A program made the translations under genes and the position numbers. This document shows, piece by piece, positions 34,320 to 51,512 of a stretch of 64,000 nt of DNA. Source of the stretch: Erodium maritimum (lineage: Eukaryota; Streptophyta; Magnoliopsida; Geraniales; Geraniaceae). The stretch lies in NCBI GenBank assembly GCA_963921825.1, contig OY997589.1:79406523-79470522 (forward strand), given 5' to 3'. The notes below the pieces were generated by a model, which saw only the letters and a list, made by a program, of their open reading frames with translations, had not been told where the DNA came from and did not search any database. Each line of letters begins with the position of its first letter. Position 1 is the stretch's first letter.

Positions 34320-34946
34320 TTTAAATTGATAGGTGTTAAAGATAAAACTTAAAGAGTTGGTAGTAATTATGCATGTTAATTTTTAATATTGTTTTTTATT
34401 ATTGTCCAAGTAAGACATTAACTACAAAATTAAATTTTATCTCTACTTCAGTTTGATTTGATCACGATCGAATTACCGACATAGAATATCCAATAAGTTT
34501 GAGTCTTTTGGGAATAAAATAACTAATATTTTGTAATTAAACAATATTTTATTGTGGCCTTCAATGCGACAAAATAGCAGAGTTCTATTCACTTTTCACG
34601 TTAGGCCCTTTTCTGCTTTGCACACGTGAGGTCCGTGATGGTTTTGAGTTTTCAACGGTCCATATTTACTAGCTCAAGTACCGGTGGTGATATAGCTTAC
34701 GTCACGTGGATGTAATCTTCGTCGTTGGTTGTCTAATCAGTGTACTTTCTAGCAAATCCAGTGTTACGACAGTAACTAATCATGTCTGAATTTACTTTTA
34801 ATGTTACGAGGACAGTAAGTCATCGTGTCTGAATTTACTTTTCACTATGGAGAAAAGTCGACGGATGGGCTGGTGGGCCTTCGGGCCCAATTCGTCGTCA
34901 CCCTTGTACTTAGACTTTTTTTATTTTTTTAGTAGAAATGGAAGAT
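34320..34946. other. Spacer between two LINE-type elements
   Basis: A/T-rich. A roughly 40-bp direct repeat (ATGTCTGAATTTACTTTT and CGTGTCTGAATTTACTTTT, with GTTACGA before each) lies at about 34760-34845. Confidence 0.5.
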
Positions 34947-36285
34947 TTTTTTTTGAGGAAAAAGCTCTTATATTATAATTTAACATTACGTACAAGACAG
35001 AAATACTGAAATGCAACAAATTGAAATAACAATAGCACTGAAAGTAAATTTGTTTTATAGAGATCAAGGGTAGTCTGGAGGAGGATATTGCGACATCGTC
35101 TTTCGAACACCGATACAACGGCTCCAAACTGATTGGCACGGGCCGAGCAGGCCCAGTGTTAAGAATTCCGATTGGACATAAATCGACTCTGAGGTGCACT
35201 CCAGTAGAATACTGAGTCCTTAGAGTGACGTCTCGGACAGTCCTGTAACCAGGAACTGAAATGGCTCAGATGGACTTTGCATTCTCCTGAGGAACCAGCA
35301 GACGTCGTCCCCCCTCGGATGATAATGAGGGCCTTTAAAAACGTATAATTGTTGGTTCCTGATCTGATTGAAGAGTGCCGCGCCGGTACTTGGTGGAATC
35401 GATACCACCCTACGTCTAGTGAGGCGGTATTACCGGCAAACCCCCACTTGACCACGAAGGACTCATTGATCTAGGCGAGGGAGTGTTCCGCCCCTCGCCG
35501 TTTGTGGTGTTCATCCCTTTCCCGAGCCCCGGTCTTGCCCCGAAACCCGACCCGGAACCATGCCCATGTCCACTCCATGATCCAGGTTGCACACAACTTG
35601 GGTCCGCCCAGACCCGAACCGATCCAACCCGGGTTTCTCCACAGCCCAGCCAGTTGAGTCCCCGACCCGACCCTCTCGTCCCGATCCGATTGGGCCCGAC
35701 CCGATCTGAACAACCCGGACCCGACCCACATCTGGTTCCTCCTCAGCCCATGATTCGTCCGGCCCGATCAGTCCTGCCCGTTCCATCACCCAGGCCCATC
35801 ACGGCCCAGGCCCAACATCCCGGAACCCTAGCTTCCTTCCCCTGCAGCGCCGCCATCCTCACCATCCATCCGCCGGACTCAACCAGCGCGACCACCGGCG
35901 AACTCGACCACGGCGGTGGCCACGGTTCACGGACAGTCCGGCACACCCCTGCCGTGTCCGTGTCCCTGTTCGACTGTCCCTTCGGTTCCCGGTGACCCCG
36001 ATCCCTGGCCTGAGACCACCCGCCCACGCCGCCTTCATCCTTGTCTGTCCATGGCGAGAGCAAACTCACCGGTGACCCACCCCTCGACCGCGTCCCCGCC
36101 GCCGTCCTCAACCCCCCTTCCGGACTGCTCCGTTCCCGCCGTACTTTCACGCCGATATCTCCTCTTCCCTTAGACAAATCAATCATGGTTGGCGCCATTG
36201 ATTTCGTCGATCAAGGGAAGGAATCGAAAACTGTCGCCGCCCTTGGTTTAGGGTTTTGAGAGCTACACTCTTTAAAACTTGGTAT
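34947..36285 (-). mobile_element. Non-autonomous LINE-type element with ORF1-like sequence only (copy 2)
   Basis: TGGAAGAT at 34939-34946 is followed by a T-run (A-tail on minus), and TGGAAGAT recurs at 36286-36293, a possible 8-bp TSD. A frame from about 36198 contains RERSSPEGGLR and GGSPVSLLSP, similar in style and position to copies 1 and 3. GC-rich body, no reverse transcriptase. The 3' part shares TGTATCGGTGT with copy 3. More diverged than copies 1 and 3, and the ends are less sure. Confidence 0.6.
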
Positions 36286-36734
36286 TGGAAGATGATTATT
36301 TGATATACTCTTTAAAATAATATTTTTATATGATCTTCATTAGGACTTCGGAGATACGGAAAATTCCATTTTAACACCTTATCAAACATTTAATTTAAAA
36401 TGACACATTGACATAATTTTTTTATACTTTCATACCTAAACTAAACATTTATGCGAAGACTAGCACATATTTATATAAAAAAAAAATGGTATTATTGAAA
36501 CTAACCAATGTAATAGAAACTAGTTATCAAGAATTTATGCATCATATTTATTATCTTCAGAATCATCTTTTTGATTAGATGATCGGAACTTTTTAAGATC
36601 AGACATATATTCTTTCGAATGCACATAATCATGTGAACGAGCGTCTGGCATTTGAGGGGCGAGTCTTTATACAAACCATCCGACCACCCAATAAGGGATT
36701 GAGGTCTGAATTGGTGAACGATAAACGAATATAT

Positions 36735-37325
36735 AAATATGGGAAAATTCAATATAATACTCTACCAAACATTTTTTATAATATAATACTCTAGCATAAT
36801 TTTTTTTGTAATATAATACCGTACCAAATATTTATTTGCAAGATAATATCCAAGCAATAATTTTTTTGCAATATAATACCCTACCAAACATTTAACCACA
36901 GTTTGGTAACTAACCGTTAACTTTATGTTATTTTTCCATCTAAAGAGGATAAAAAGTCCAAAATACCTATCACCATGAAATGTCAAAATTGTCCTTCATT
37001 CATTTTTAAATTTTTCAAATTTGTTTTTTTATGGTAGATTTTGAAAATTTGAAGATGAATGAAGAGAAAATTTGACATTTCATGGTGAAGAGTATTTTGG
37101 ACTTTCCATATTCTTTGGATGGAAAAATAACATGAAGTTAACAATTAGGTATCAAACTGTGGTTAAATGTTTGATAGAGTATTGTATTGTAAAAAAAATT
37201 ATGTCAGGGTATTATCTTGTAAATAAATATTTGATAAGGTATTATATTACAAAAAAATTATGTTAGTGTGTTATCTTGCAAATAAATGTTTGGTAGATTA
37301 TTATATTAAAAATTTTCTTATAGTT
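36735..37325. repeat. Long imperfect inverted repeat (MITE-like, about 590 bp)
   Basis: Arms around a centre near 37035 pair over most of their length: CCAAACATTTAACCACAGTTTG on the left and the inverted CAAACTGTGGTTAAATGTTTG on the right; TGACATTTCATGGTGA also pairs with its complement. Sub-terminal ATAATACCNTACCAAACATTT blocks repeat several times. I found no exact TSD. Confidence 0.75.
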
Positions 37326-39032
37326 TTATTAATATTTAAATAACACATAATGTATAATATATAATTATGGGTCATAGACAATATTGATATTTTTTGATCC
37401 ATTATGCCATGTGGCACATTCTTATTGGATCAAAAGGATAGAGGAACTGGTCGCGAAATCAGGTAGGGTGAAGCTTGAGAGGGCATCAGACTTGTCATGT
37501 TCAGCTAAGGGTACGACATAATGCATTTCTTCCTCTTCAACGTCTTAATGTCCTCCAGTTTGATGTCGAGAATCGACACCAACATTGACATAAGTAAAAC
37601 GCTGCTCATGATTTTACCAACCCATATAAAGCATCCATAATGAAGGGGGGGGGGTATTTTGGTCATAAACTAATATCAGGGACCTTCATTTCTACAAGTG
37701 GAAGATGTCGAGATCGATAGCCGTGCCTTTAATATTAAAGTTGACGTCTACCATCTACGTCAACCCAAAAATCGATGTCGACATTCTCGTTTGGGAATGA
37801 CGGCATTGACAACCAAAACTTTATAACCAATAGAAGACTGCCATATGACAAGGAAATTCAAAAATTAAAGTTGTTCGCACTGGAAAGCGGACATGTTATT
37901 TAAAAAATTATTTAGACTAAAAATATGATTTTTAAACTATATAAATACTCTACACATTTTATTCATTTCTCACACCTTCGATAATCTCTTTTACAATCAT
38001 TCATCTTTTTTTAAGATTTCTATCCTTTCACTCAAATTTTTGAAGTTTTCTTTTCCTACCTAAATCAATGGACTGGGATAAATATGAGCATATTAAGGTT
38101 GAGTTGGACGAAAAATCAGAAAAGGTGAGAAAGGACTTGAACGAACCGTACAAAACAATAAAGACAAGACAGCAATTTTTATTTGAAACATGCGAACATA
38201 AATTTTATTCATAATGCCAACGATTATAAGGACAGACCTTATGCTCTAGTATAATATCGGGGACTCCCATATGTATACTTACGTCCTTGGACCTGCAAAC
38301 AATATCTATTTTATATCATAGACAAGAAAATGTCACAATGCCGTACTAAGAAATTAATCAGAAAACACAAAGTAGTAGAAAACATAAGGGAGCGGTTGCT
38401 CCGCCCGTATGGGATTAGTGAGGAGAACCCGGTCCCGGGTTGTGGGGGTAGGCCACCATTCGCCTACCACCCAATCTTGCTCCCGACTCATGGCTTATAG
38501 CAGAGATGTTTGGCAACCCTTGCCTCGAAGAAGTATCATTCCCCATCTTCGTGCAACTGGTGGACCAGGAGGGTAGTGGGGCCGCTAATTCGAGAGCCCG
38601 TTTTAGGCAACTCGTTTGGGTATATAACTGGCTCGTCCCTTCGGTTTCCATCCCTTCGGCTTCTTCGGCCATAGACCCCTAGAATGCTCCCGAGGTTCTT
38701 TCTACTTCCCATTCAATGATACATTGGACTAAAGCGTTGGGTGTAGCTCCATCACCTGTTGGAGTGGTCGGGGTGATGGTTCACAACCCAATAGGGCCTA
38801 GTGGGGGAAGCACGTGATACCTCCTCCTCCGCCCCAAACCTCCTAGGCCTCATTAGCCAGGTAATAGATCTTTGTGACCCTAATCGTCTCGATATTCGAC
38901 TCGAAATGCGCCTACTATAACCCTGAAGCCACCCCCTCGGGGTACTCCTTAACAAAATCACATATCTTTAATGTTGTCTTCCGTGCCCCTGGAGGGGGAA
39001 GTGCTGAGAAGCTCGAATGAGGCCCATAGATA
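37326..39032. other. Unassigned region with a small ORF
   Basis: A 48-codon plus-strand ORF at 38068-38214 (MDWDKYEHIKVELDEKSEK...) is preceded by a TATAAATA box at about 37943 and a CT-rich leader, but has no recognised family. From 38390 onward the DNA is more GC-rich and coding-like without an intact frame, and it continues after the hAT insertion, so it is probably an old transposon body. Confidence 0.35.
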
Positions 39033-39832
39033 CAGTGGCGGATTTAGCTTTTCTAGTGAGGGGGGCACCGAATTTTTTGTAGAAATAATTGACGTAAAAA
39101 TAACATTAAAAATATTAACATCGTATACGAAGATAATAATTAATATATATTACAAAATAGGACGTCAATGTTTCATATTTTGACAATCTTGTAAAACTCT
39201 TTCACCGTCAACCCGATAAAAAATATCTTTTTCGACGTATACGATATTTATTAGCTTTTTATTCGATTTCTTTTTGTTTTGATCAAATATTATGGAGTGA
39301 TCCTTTTTTTGAAATATCTGGTAATGATTTTAGTAGTTTTGTAGATAACTAAATTTTAATTGGTAATCATCTCAAATTTTAATCAATAACTAAACTAAAA
39401 ACTTAAATTAATAATAGTCTTGAATTTTAAAACAATAACTTAAATTAAGTTTTGGTTTAAATTAAGAAACTTCAAAAATACATATAATATAAATTTTTTA
39501 ACATAATAATAACCGATAGAGAAATCAAAGCAAATAAAATTAAGAACTTAAAATTATAATTGTATGAACAAAAATGGAAAAAAATCAAGTAAGATTTTTT
39601 TTTTCATATTTCAGGGGGGCACTTTTAATAATAAAAAAAAGTTTTTTATAAAAGAAAATATAGAAAATCATAAATAATAATAAAAAAATCAAAATTTGAG
39701 TGGGGGCACTTTTAATAATAATAAAAAAAGTTTTTTATAAAAGAAAATATAGAAAATCATAAATAATAAAAAAAAAATCAAAATTTGAGGGGGGGCACGT
39801 GCCCCCCCGGGTCCCCCTTAAGTCCGCCCCTG
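39033..39832. mobile_element. Non-autonomous hAT element
   Basis: Terminal inverted repeats CAGTGGCGGATTTAG and the complement of CTTAAGTCCGCCCCTG, with a perfect 8-bp target duplication CATAGATA (39025-39032 and 39833-39840). The internal 800 bp are A/T-rich and non-coding. The right part contains a roughly 90-bp direct duplication (GGGGGCACTTTTAATAATA at about 39616 and 39704). Confidence 0.92.
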
Positions 39833-39840
39833 CATAGATA

Positions 39841-40471
39841 TCGGGTGCCTTATCCCCCTCTCCCTCGTGCATCCCATAAGAGGTAATTAAGGACCATAGA
39901 TCCATTCTGTAGTGGGGGCCGACTCTCCCAGGATGCGTCCACTTCGTATCTAGTAGTTGCTCCGTATCCAGTCCCCATCGAGACCCGAAGACAATTTTCT
40001 AAATAGACCTCCTCTTATCCCACAACCGAAAGACGGACATGACAATTCCTAATACGATGGTTGAACCGCCCACATCACACACCACTTTAGGCAGTCTCAA
40101 CTTTAACCTCTTGGTTCTCATGTCTCAACAAAATTAACAAACATCTAATATTGTTTGAAATAATATCACATCGATTTGTAATTTCAACAATTTTTATAAA
40201 AAAATAATCAATACACTTTTACCCATCATCATTGGAGTAGAAATGAGAAACCATGGGCAGGCTTTTGTGCGAGACATGTTCATCATATATGAGATCCCAA
40301 TCCAAATATTTGTTGACTTGGCAGTCATCGCCACACTGCAACAGTCTTCGGAGGTTCCAAAGCTACATTACGCACAAAACAATCCCTATAAAACCTGAAC
40401 CCAAAGCATCGTTTTCGAGCTCCAAATTCATCGCCTCTCCTTCTCAACATCCGATCCTTGCTTCTCCTACC
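39841..40471. other. Spacer and probable promoter/leader of the FabG gene
   Basis: The left part continues the GC-richer tract split by the hAT element. From about 40250 to 40471 lies the 5' leader. A reading frame is open from 40253, but the ATG at 40472 (ACCATGGC) starts the plastid-targeting sequence. Confidence 0.45.
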
Positions 40472-46382
<5,911 letters not shown>

Positions 46383-47488
46383 TATCAACAATGAACAACC
46401 TAACCGAGCCAGTGAGCTTAGTGAAGAACCATAATTGCGTTTTGCTGGAATTTTGTTGTAGCATGTCTACTGAAAGTCAACAACAGGTGTGTAATGCTGT
46501 AGTTTCTGGTAGAACTTGGAGATATTGATTATAGCATAGGTGACTTCATTGGACCTAATTCATTGCTTTTGGAACATGTTATTTATATTTATTTATTGTT
46601 CCTTCCTTCCCAAAACCAGGATTGTAGTGCAAGATTCTACCCAATTTCTCTTGATAGCTCTACAACTAATTAGTGCACACAATCTCACAAATTGGTATAA
46701 GTAATTGTGATTTGGACATCAAGCTAAATCTAATCCGATCCACCAATCTTGTAGAATCAATTCCTTGTGGAACTCTATATACTTATGTAACAAGAAACGG
46801 TTTACCGTTTCTTTTACCCAAGACATTTTCTCTCAAAACTAATGTGTTACCATATAAGTATCAACGAACGGAGCAGTCTATTGGCTAGTCCGAGAGGCCC
46901 GTTTTGTGTATGTCAAGTTGTGGTCCGGTTTCATTCTACCGGATACACTTGGTTGTATTATGAGACATTTCAAATAATAAGAATACAATCTACCCTTGAA
47001 ACAAAGTCTCTTTTTAAGGGATTATTGCAACAACAAAAAATACCTTGAGATATGGATTTTTTTTCATTTCAAAATTACTTCTGAAAATTTAAATCACAAT
47101 TACAAAAAATCTAAATTTTTATACCCCTTCAATTTTTTACTCTACAAAACACGATGAAAGAAAATTAAGGGTTATTTAACGAAAAAAACAAATATATTAG
47201 GATATTTTGTACAATTATATATATTTTTTTGCCGAGTAATTAAAATCCCATTGAGGGGGCGGGATGATCATGTCATGTCACATCTCCTGGACATTGTATT
47301 GTACATTTAGTTGATCTTATTTTAACTCTTCCACATTAATATAATAAATAACTTCCTACGAAACAGAAAATGAGATATCCACATGCGTGTTTAGATAGTG
47401 TCAAATCTATCCCGTTGTTATCTCTAGCTAATCAAAGCAAATTACGTACACAACAAAATAGTTAATACAAGATATTTGTCTACATAAG
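46383..47488. other. FabG 3' region and spacer
   Basis: The 3' UTR probably ends around 46600. The rest is A/T-rich with no recognised gene. Confidence 0.5.
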
Positions 47489-49174
47489 ATTCAAGCGCTG
47501 CCAACGTATACAATGGGGGTTTATAAAATTCCGACAAGTTTGATACAGGAGATCGAGGTTATAATGAATAGATTCTGGTGGAGTCATGACACCCGTACTG
47601 GAAAGGGGTTGAAATGGAAGAGTTGGGGAAAGTTATGTAAGCATAAGCTGGAAGGAGGACTAGGCTTTAAGTTCTTGCAGGACTTCAATATTGTGCTTCT
47701 TGGTAAGCAAGTTTGGAGGCTGCTGCAGAGGCCAGAAAGTTTGGTGGCTCGGGTTTTAAAAGCCAAATATTATCCTAGGTGTGACATTCTTGATGCAAAG
47801 GAGCGCACTGCAAGAAGCTACATTTGGTACAGCATTGTTCAGGGGCTTCAGTTGGTACGAGAGGGTGTTAGAAGAAGGATTGGTGATGGTGCTACTACAC
47901 TGGTCCTTGGGCATCAATGGCTAAATTCTGGGAGAGGGTTGGTGGGACCGATTGCGGGTATTGATATAGATATGAAAGTGGCGCAGCTCATGAGTCAAGG
48001 ACAGAGGACATGGGATGAAGGAAAAATTAGAAATTTATTCGACCCGGACACCGCGGAGGCTGTAGTCTCTATTCCGCTTTCGAGGTGTTCGAGCAATGAT
48101 GGATGGTATTGGTGGGGCACCAAAGACGGGACGTATAGGGTCCGAGATGCGTACAGGTCAATTCAAAGAGCTCAAAGAGGATGGGCAGAGCCGAATGAAG
48201 CTCAGTTTTGGAAGCATTTCTGGAAAGTGGGTGTACCCCCGAAGGTCAAGCATATGGGCTGGAGGGTATTAACGGGGTCCCTGCCCACGAACTTGAATCT
48301 GAGAGATAGGTTTGTGCCTGTGAATGCTGAATGTGGACATTGTGGGTTGATAGAAACTGAAAAACATATGCTATTTGATTGTGGGGCAGTAGCACAAGTC
48401 TGGGATAAGCTCAACATGACCCCACCTGAGGATATGGAGACTCTGCAGAATTGGCTAAATACTTGCTTGACCAAACCAATTAATGTACCAGTGGAAAAGG
48501 TACTTACGTTATGGTGGACTATTTGGCGGGCTAGAAACAGTAGAGTATGAGAGAATAAACTAAGGTCGCCGGAGGAGATATGGAATGAGCCGGTAAGCAT
48601 GCTGCGAGAATGGGAGGAAGCTCATAGAGTGGATCCCAAGTACCGCGAAGCTCGACATCAGAAGTGGACAAGGCCAAATTTGGGAGAAGTTAAGGTTAAT
48701 GTAGACGGTGCCGTGTTGGGACCGACCTCGGGAGGAGGTGGACTCGTGTGCAGAGACGCAAGAGGTGAGGTGTTGGGATTAAAATGTGTCACGTTCCCAG
48801 GTCATAAGGTGCCGGAAACAATCGAGCTCCTGTCAATCCGAGAGGCGCTACAGTGGATCAGAATGCAAGGCTGGTCGGCGGGGATAGTTGAATCTGATTG
48901 TCAGGGTGTAGTTCAGGCAATTGGGAGTGAAGTTGAGACACTGTCACCGGCGGGGCTGATAATAACTGAGTGCAGAAGCATCCTGTGAGAACTTCCGGGC
49001 TTTTCATTGCTATTTGTACGCCGCACCGCAAATAGGGCGGCTCATTTATTAGCTAGAAATGCTGGGTTATGGAATATTGTCGAGGGGGCTGATATAGCCA
49101 TTCCGAACTTTATGTTTCAAGTCCTTATGGACGATTTGAATTAATATATTTCATACTTTCCTCAAAAAAAAAAA
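47489..49174 (+). pseudogene. 5'-truncated LINE: C-terminal reverse-transcriptase region and RNase H
   Basis: The frame starts mid-protein at about 47492 (QALPTYTMGVYKIPTSLI, the usual LxPxYxM segment after the RT core). It continues through a zf-RVT region (VPPKVKHMGWRVLTGSLPT, CGHCGLIETEKHMLFDC) to a TGA at 48548. After the stop an RNase H-like domain resumes (KVNVDGAVLGPTSGGGG, VESDCQGVVQAI, near 48690-48930) with another stop at 48988. The frame then continues ANRAAHLLARNAG to about 49143, then an A-run at 49164. This is a typical 5'-truncated insertion. Interrupted, so not functional. Confidence 0.92.
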
Positions 49175-49403
49175 CAGAAAATAAGTAAAACATTTTCTTC
49201 CCATGTGTGTAATAAATAAATAAATATTCTTTAATCTACATGTTAAAATAGTTTTTTTTATAAACCCCCGAATATCCGTACATGCTTAAGCATATATTCC
49301 CAACACTTGCGTGTATTAACCACTCATTTCAAAATCACCAAACAAAAGCATATATTTGAACCACTTGCTTTCTTCTTCTTCTCGTACCTTCAAGGACATA
49401 ACC

Positions 49404-50108
49404 ATGGTTGGGTTTTTCGCCATCTTCTTCTCCATATACCTCTTCGGCTACTTCATACTCTTCCGGCGCTGGCGGCCGGAGCTCCGGCGAGAAGCATGCA
49501 GCTCCCTCATCTCCTTATTTCACGGCACGCCGGTCGTTTTCATGGCCACCAACGCGATCCTATCCTCTCCTCCGACCCCACACTCCTTCGCCTCCCCCAA
49601 CACGCCTCTCCAAGACTCTGTACTCGAGTTCAGTATCGCTTACTTCTCCATAGACCTCATGCACTACCTGCTCTTCTTCCCCGGAGACGTTCTCTTCATA
49701 GCCCACCATTTGGGGACCCTGTACGTGCTCTTCACCTGCCGGTACGCTGTTGATCACGGAGCTGTTGCGGTTCTGGCGATCCTCGTACTGGCTGAGGTCA
49801 CGAGTCCTTGTCAGAACGTGTGGAGCCTGGCCAGGTTGAGGAAAGCTGAGAGGTTGTATGGTTACTTGTCTGTTCCGTTCTACTGCTTGTATAGTGTGGT
49901 TAGAGGGGTTTTGGGGCCTGTGTTGGTGTATAAGTTGGTGGTGTTTTATCTATCCGGATCGGCCCATGGGTTGATTCCACGGTGGGCCTGGTGTTCTTGG
50001 ATGGTGGTGACGGTGATCGGAGTCTCGCTTAGCATACCGTGGGTCTTGAGTCACTGGATTGAGTGGTATAGGGAGAGATGTCAGAGAATCAAGACCAAGA
50101 CAAGCTAG
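49404..50108 (+). CDS. TLC (TRAM/LAG1/CLN8) domain-containing membrane protein
   Basis: Intronless, 234 codons from an ATG in good context (ACCATGG). An in-frame ATG 48 bases upstream (49356) is less likely because the Phe-rich first membrane helix starts at once after 49404. The protein has about six hydrophobic segments. LFHGTPVVFMA, FSIAYFSIDLMHYLLFFPGD and the loop IAHHLGTLYVLF (a histidine-bearing motif of the TLC fold) identify the family, followed by LAEVTSPCQNVWSLARL. TLC proteins of this plant clade sit in internal membranes and are thought to act in lipid sensing or synthesis, but no reaction is established for this clade. The C-terminus is a short basic tail (RIKTKTS), facing the cytosol by inference. 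Confidence 0.92.
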   Translation: MVGFFAIFFSIYLFGYFILFRRWRPELRREACSSLISLFHGTPVVFMATNAILSSPPTPHSFASPNTPLQDSVLEFSIAYFSIDLMHYLLFFPGDVLFIAHHLGTLYVLFTCRYAVDHGAVAVLAILVLAEVTSPCQNVWSLARLRKAERLYGYLSVPFYCLYSVVRGVLGPVLVYKLVVFYLSGSAHGLIPRWAWCSWMVVTVIGVSLSIPWVLSHWIEWYRERCQRIKTKTS

Positions 50109-50577
50109 CAATATGTACACATCAGGAGTCAGGACTGGTATATGGGCTAGACCATAAATGGGCCAGACATGTAGGACTATACTTTGTGGCCCAAATCAGA
50201 TTTCTTGGCCCATGACAAGCTAGCTACTATGAGAAAAACATTATGCACAGATAAAAATCATTGTTATTTTACATTGTACATCACAGATTTGATTGATTAT
50301 TTGATTTTATGAAGACTCATTACTCTCCTAACAATGATGGCTCTCTCAGAAGTCAGAACAACCTTTGTACTTTTTAGCCTCTTCCCTATGTGACCTTTTA
50401 ATTACTATGTTGACCTGCTTTATTTTTATATGCTGATAACTGAAGCATTACTTTGTCAAATGTTTTGGAACTATGAAGTTCATTTCAGTCATTGGTGTTC
50501 ATGGACTGAAATGCCTCAACTAAAATGGGAAAGGCACTTCTAATACCCACTTTAAAGATCTTTCAGTTGATGTATTC

Positions 50578-50855
50578 TCGGGGTAACTTTATCAACACAC
50601 CTCCGATGACCTCTGATTCTCAAATACACACTATAAACATGGGGGTTATCTGTAACACACTGTCAGCTTTCGTTATTCATCAACGGATTCCGTTCATTTT
50701 GTTCCAGAAAACCACTGATAAGTGTGTTCCCGATAAAACCGTCACCTATTTCGTGTGAATCCGGGGTTTTTGATAAATAACGAAAGGTGACAGAGTGTTA
50801 CTGATAACTCTTCACAAAGGTCGTCGAGGGGGTGTAAATAACGTAAATAACGTTT
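50578..50855. repeat. Foldback MITE-like repeat downstream of the TLC gene
   Basis: Left arm CACACTGTCAGCTTTCGTTAT pairs with the right-arm ATAACGAAAGGTGACAGAGTG. The outer ends GGGGTAACTTTATCAACACACC and the complement of GGGTGTAAATAACG also pair loosely. No exact TSD found. Confidence 0.65.
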
Positions 50856-51512
50856 TTTCCTTCATTCTATTATGATGCGCATTGTTAGGATACTTAATTA
50901 AGACAATCATCTTTTCTTGTATTCAGATTCAATAAGGCCTAGTCAGACATTCTTCAAGAACCCACTCATATAATTTTATCCATGCTAATTAAATCTAAGC
51001 TCTTCACTACACCAGACATATTACAAGAACACACACCTATAGTCTTACATGGACTAGTTATGTCTATTCTTTTGTTAGAAGTGTGGTACATAGAAGCCAA
51101 TGTCAAAACAATTGCACATTATTACTAAGATGAATGAAGCAAGTTATTTTCTAATTGCTGCATATCTAATGATTAGAGTGCAAGTTCGCTTACCACTGAT
51201 AGCTCCGCTTCCATGCATGCCAAGTCAATCCATAGCTTGCTTCTTTGCAGGATGCAAATAGGTACGGCAGATTACTGGTCTTTGGAACCAGGATTGTTCC
51301 CTTGAACACCTACTACCTGTAAATACAGCTCTTGAATGTGAATCACATGAAGTTAGGAAAAAAATCATGACAAGGTTGAAAAGCATGAGTTATAGGCCAT
51401 CGGAATCCACATTGTAATGACTTTGACAGAATAATAATCCATAAAATAAAAGGTTTATAGACTCTTTACTTGTATACATCAAGAAACAAGTGAATCAAAC
51501 TGTGCCAGAAGA
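50856..51512. other. Spacer between the convergent TLC and ankyrin genes
   Basis: A/T-rich. Holds the 3' UTR of the minus-strand ankyrin gene. Nothing else recognised. Confidence 0.45.

Noticed and set aside
33229-36259. Many long GC-rich ORFs on both strands around 33.2-36.2 kb
   Set aside because: GC-rich DNA lacks stop codons in several frames; only the minus frames with ORF1 motifs shared between copies are meaningful.
40253-40471. Longer FabG start giving a 73-residue N-terminal extension
   Set aside because: The ATG at 40472 has better context and starts a normal transit peptide; the upstream codons look like leader sequence.
49356-49403. Earlier ATG for the TLC protein
   Set aside because: Adds a Ser-rich 16-residue segment before the first helix and has poorer context than ACCATGG at 49404.
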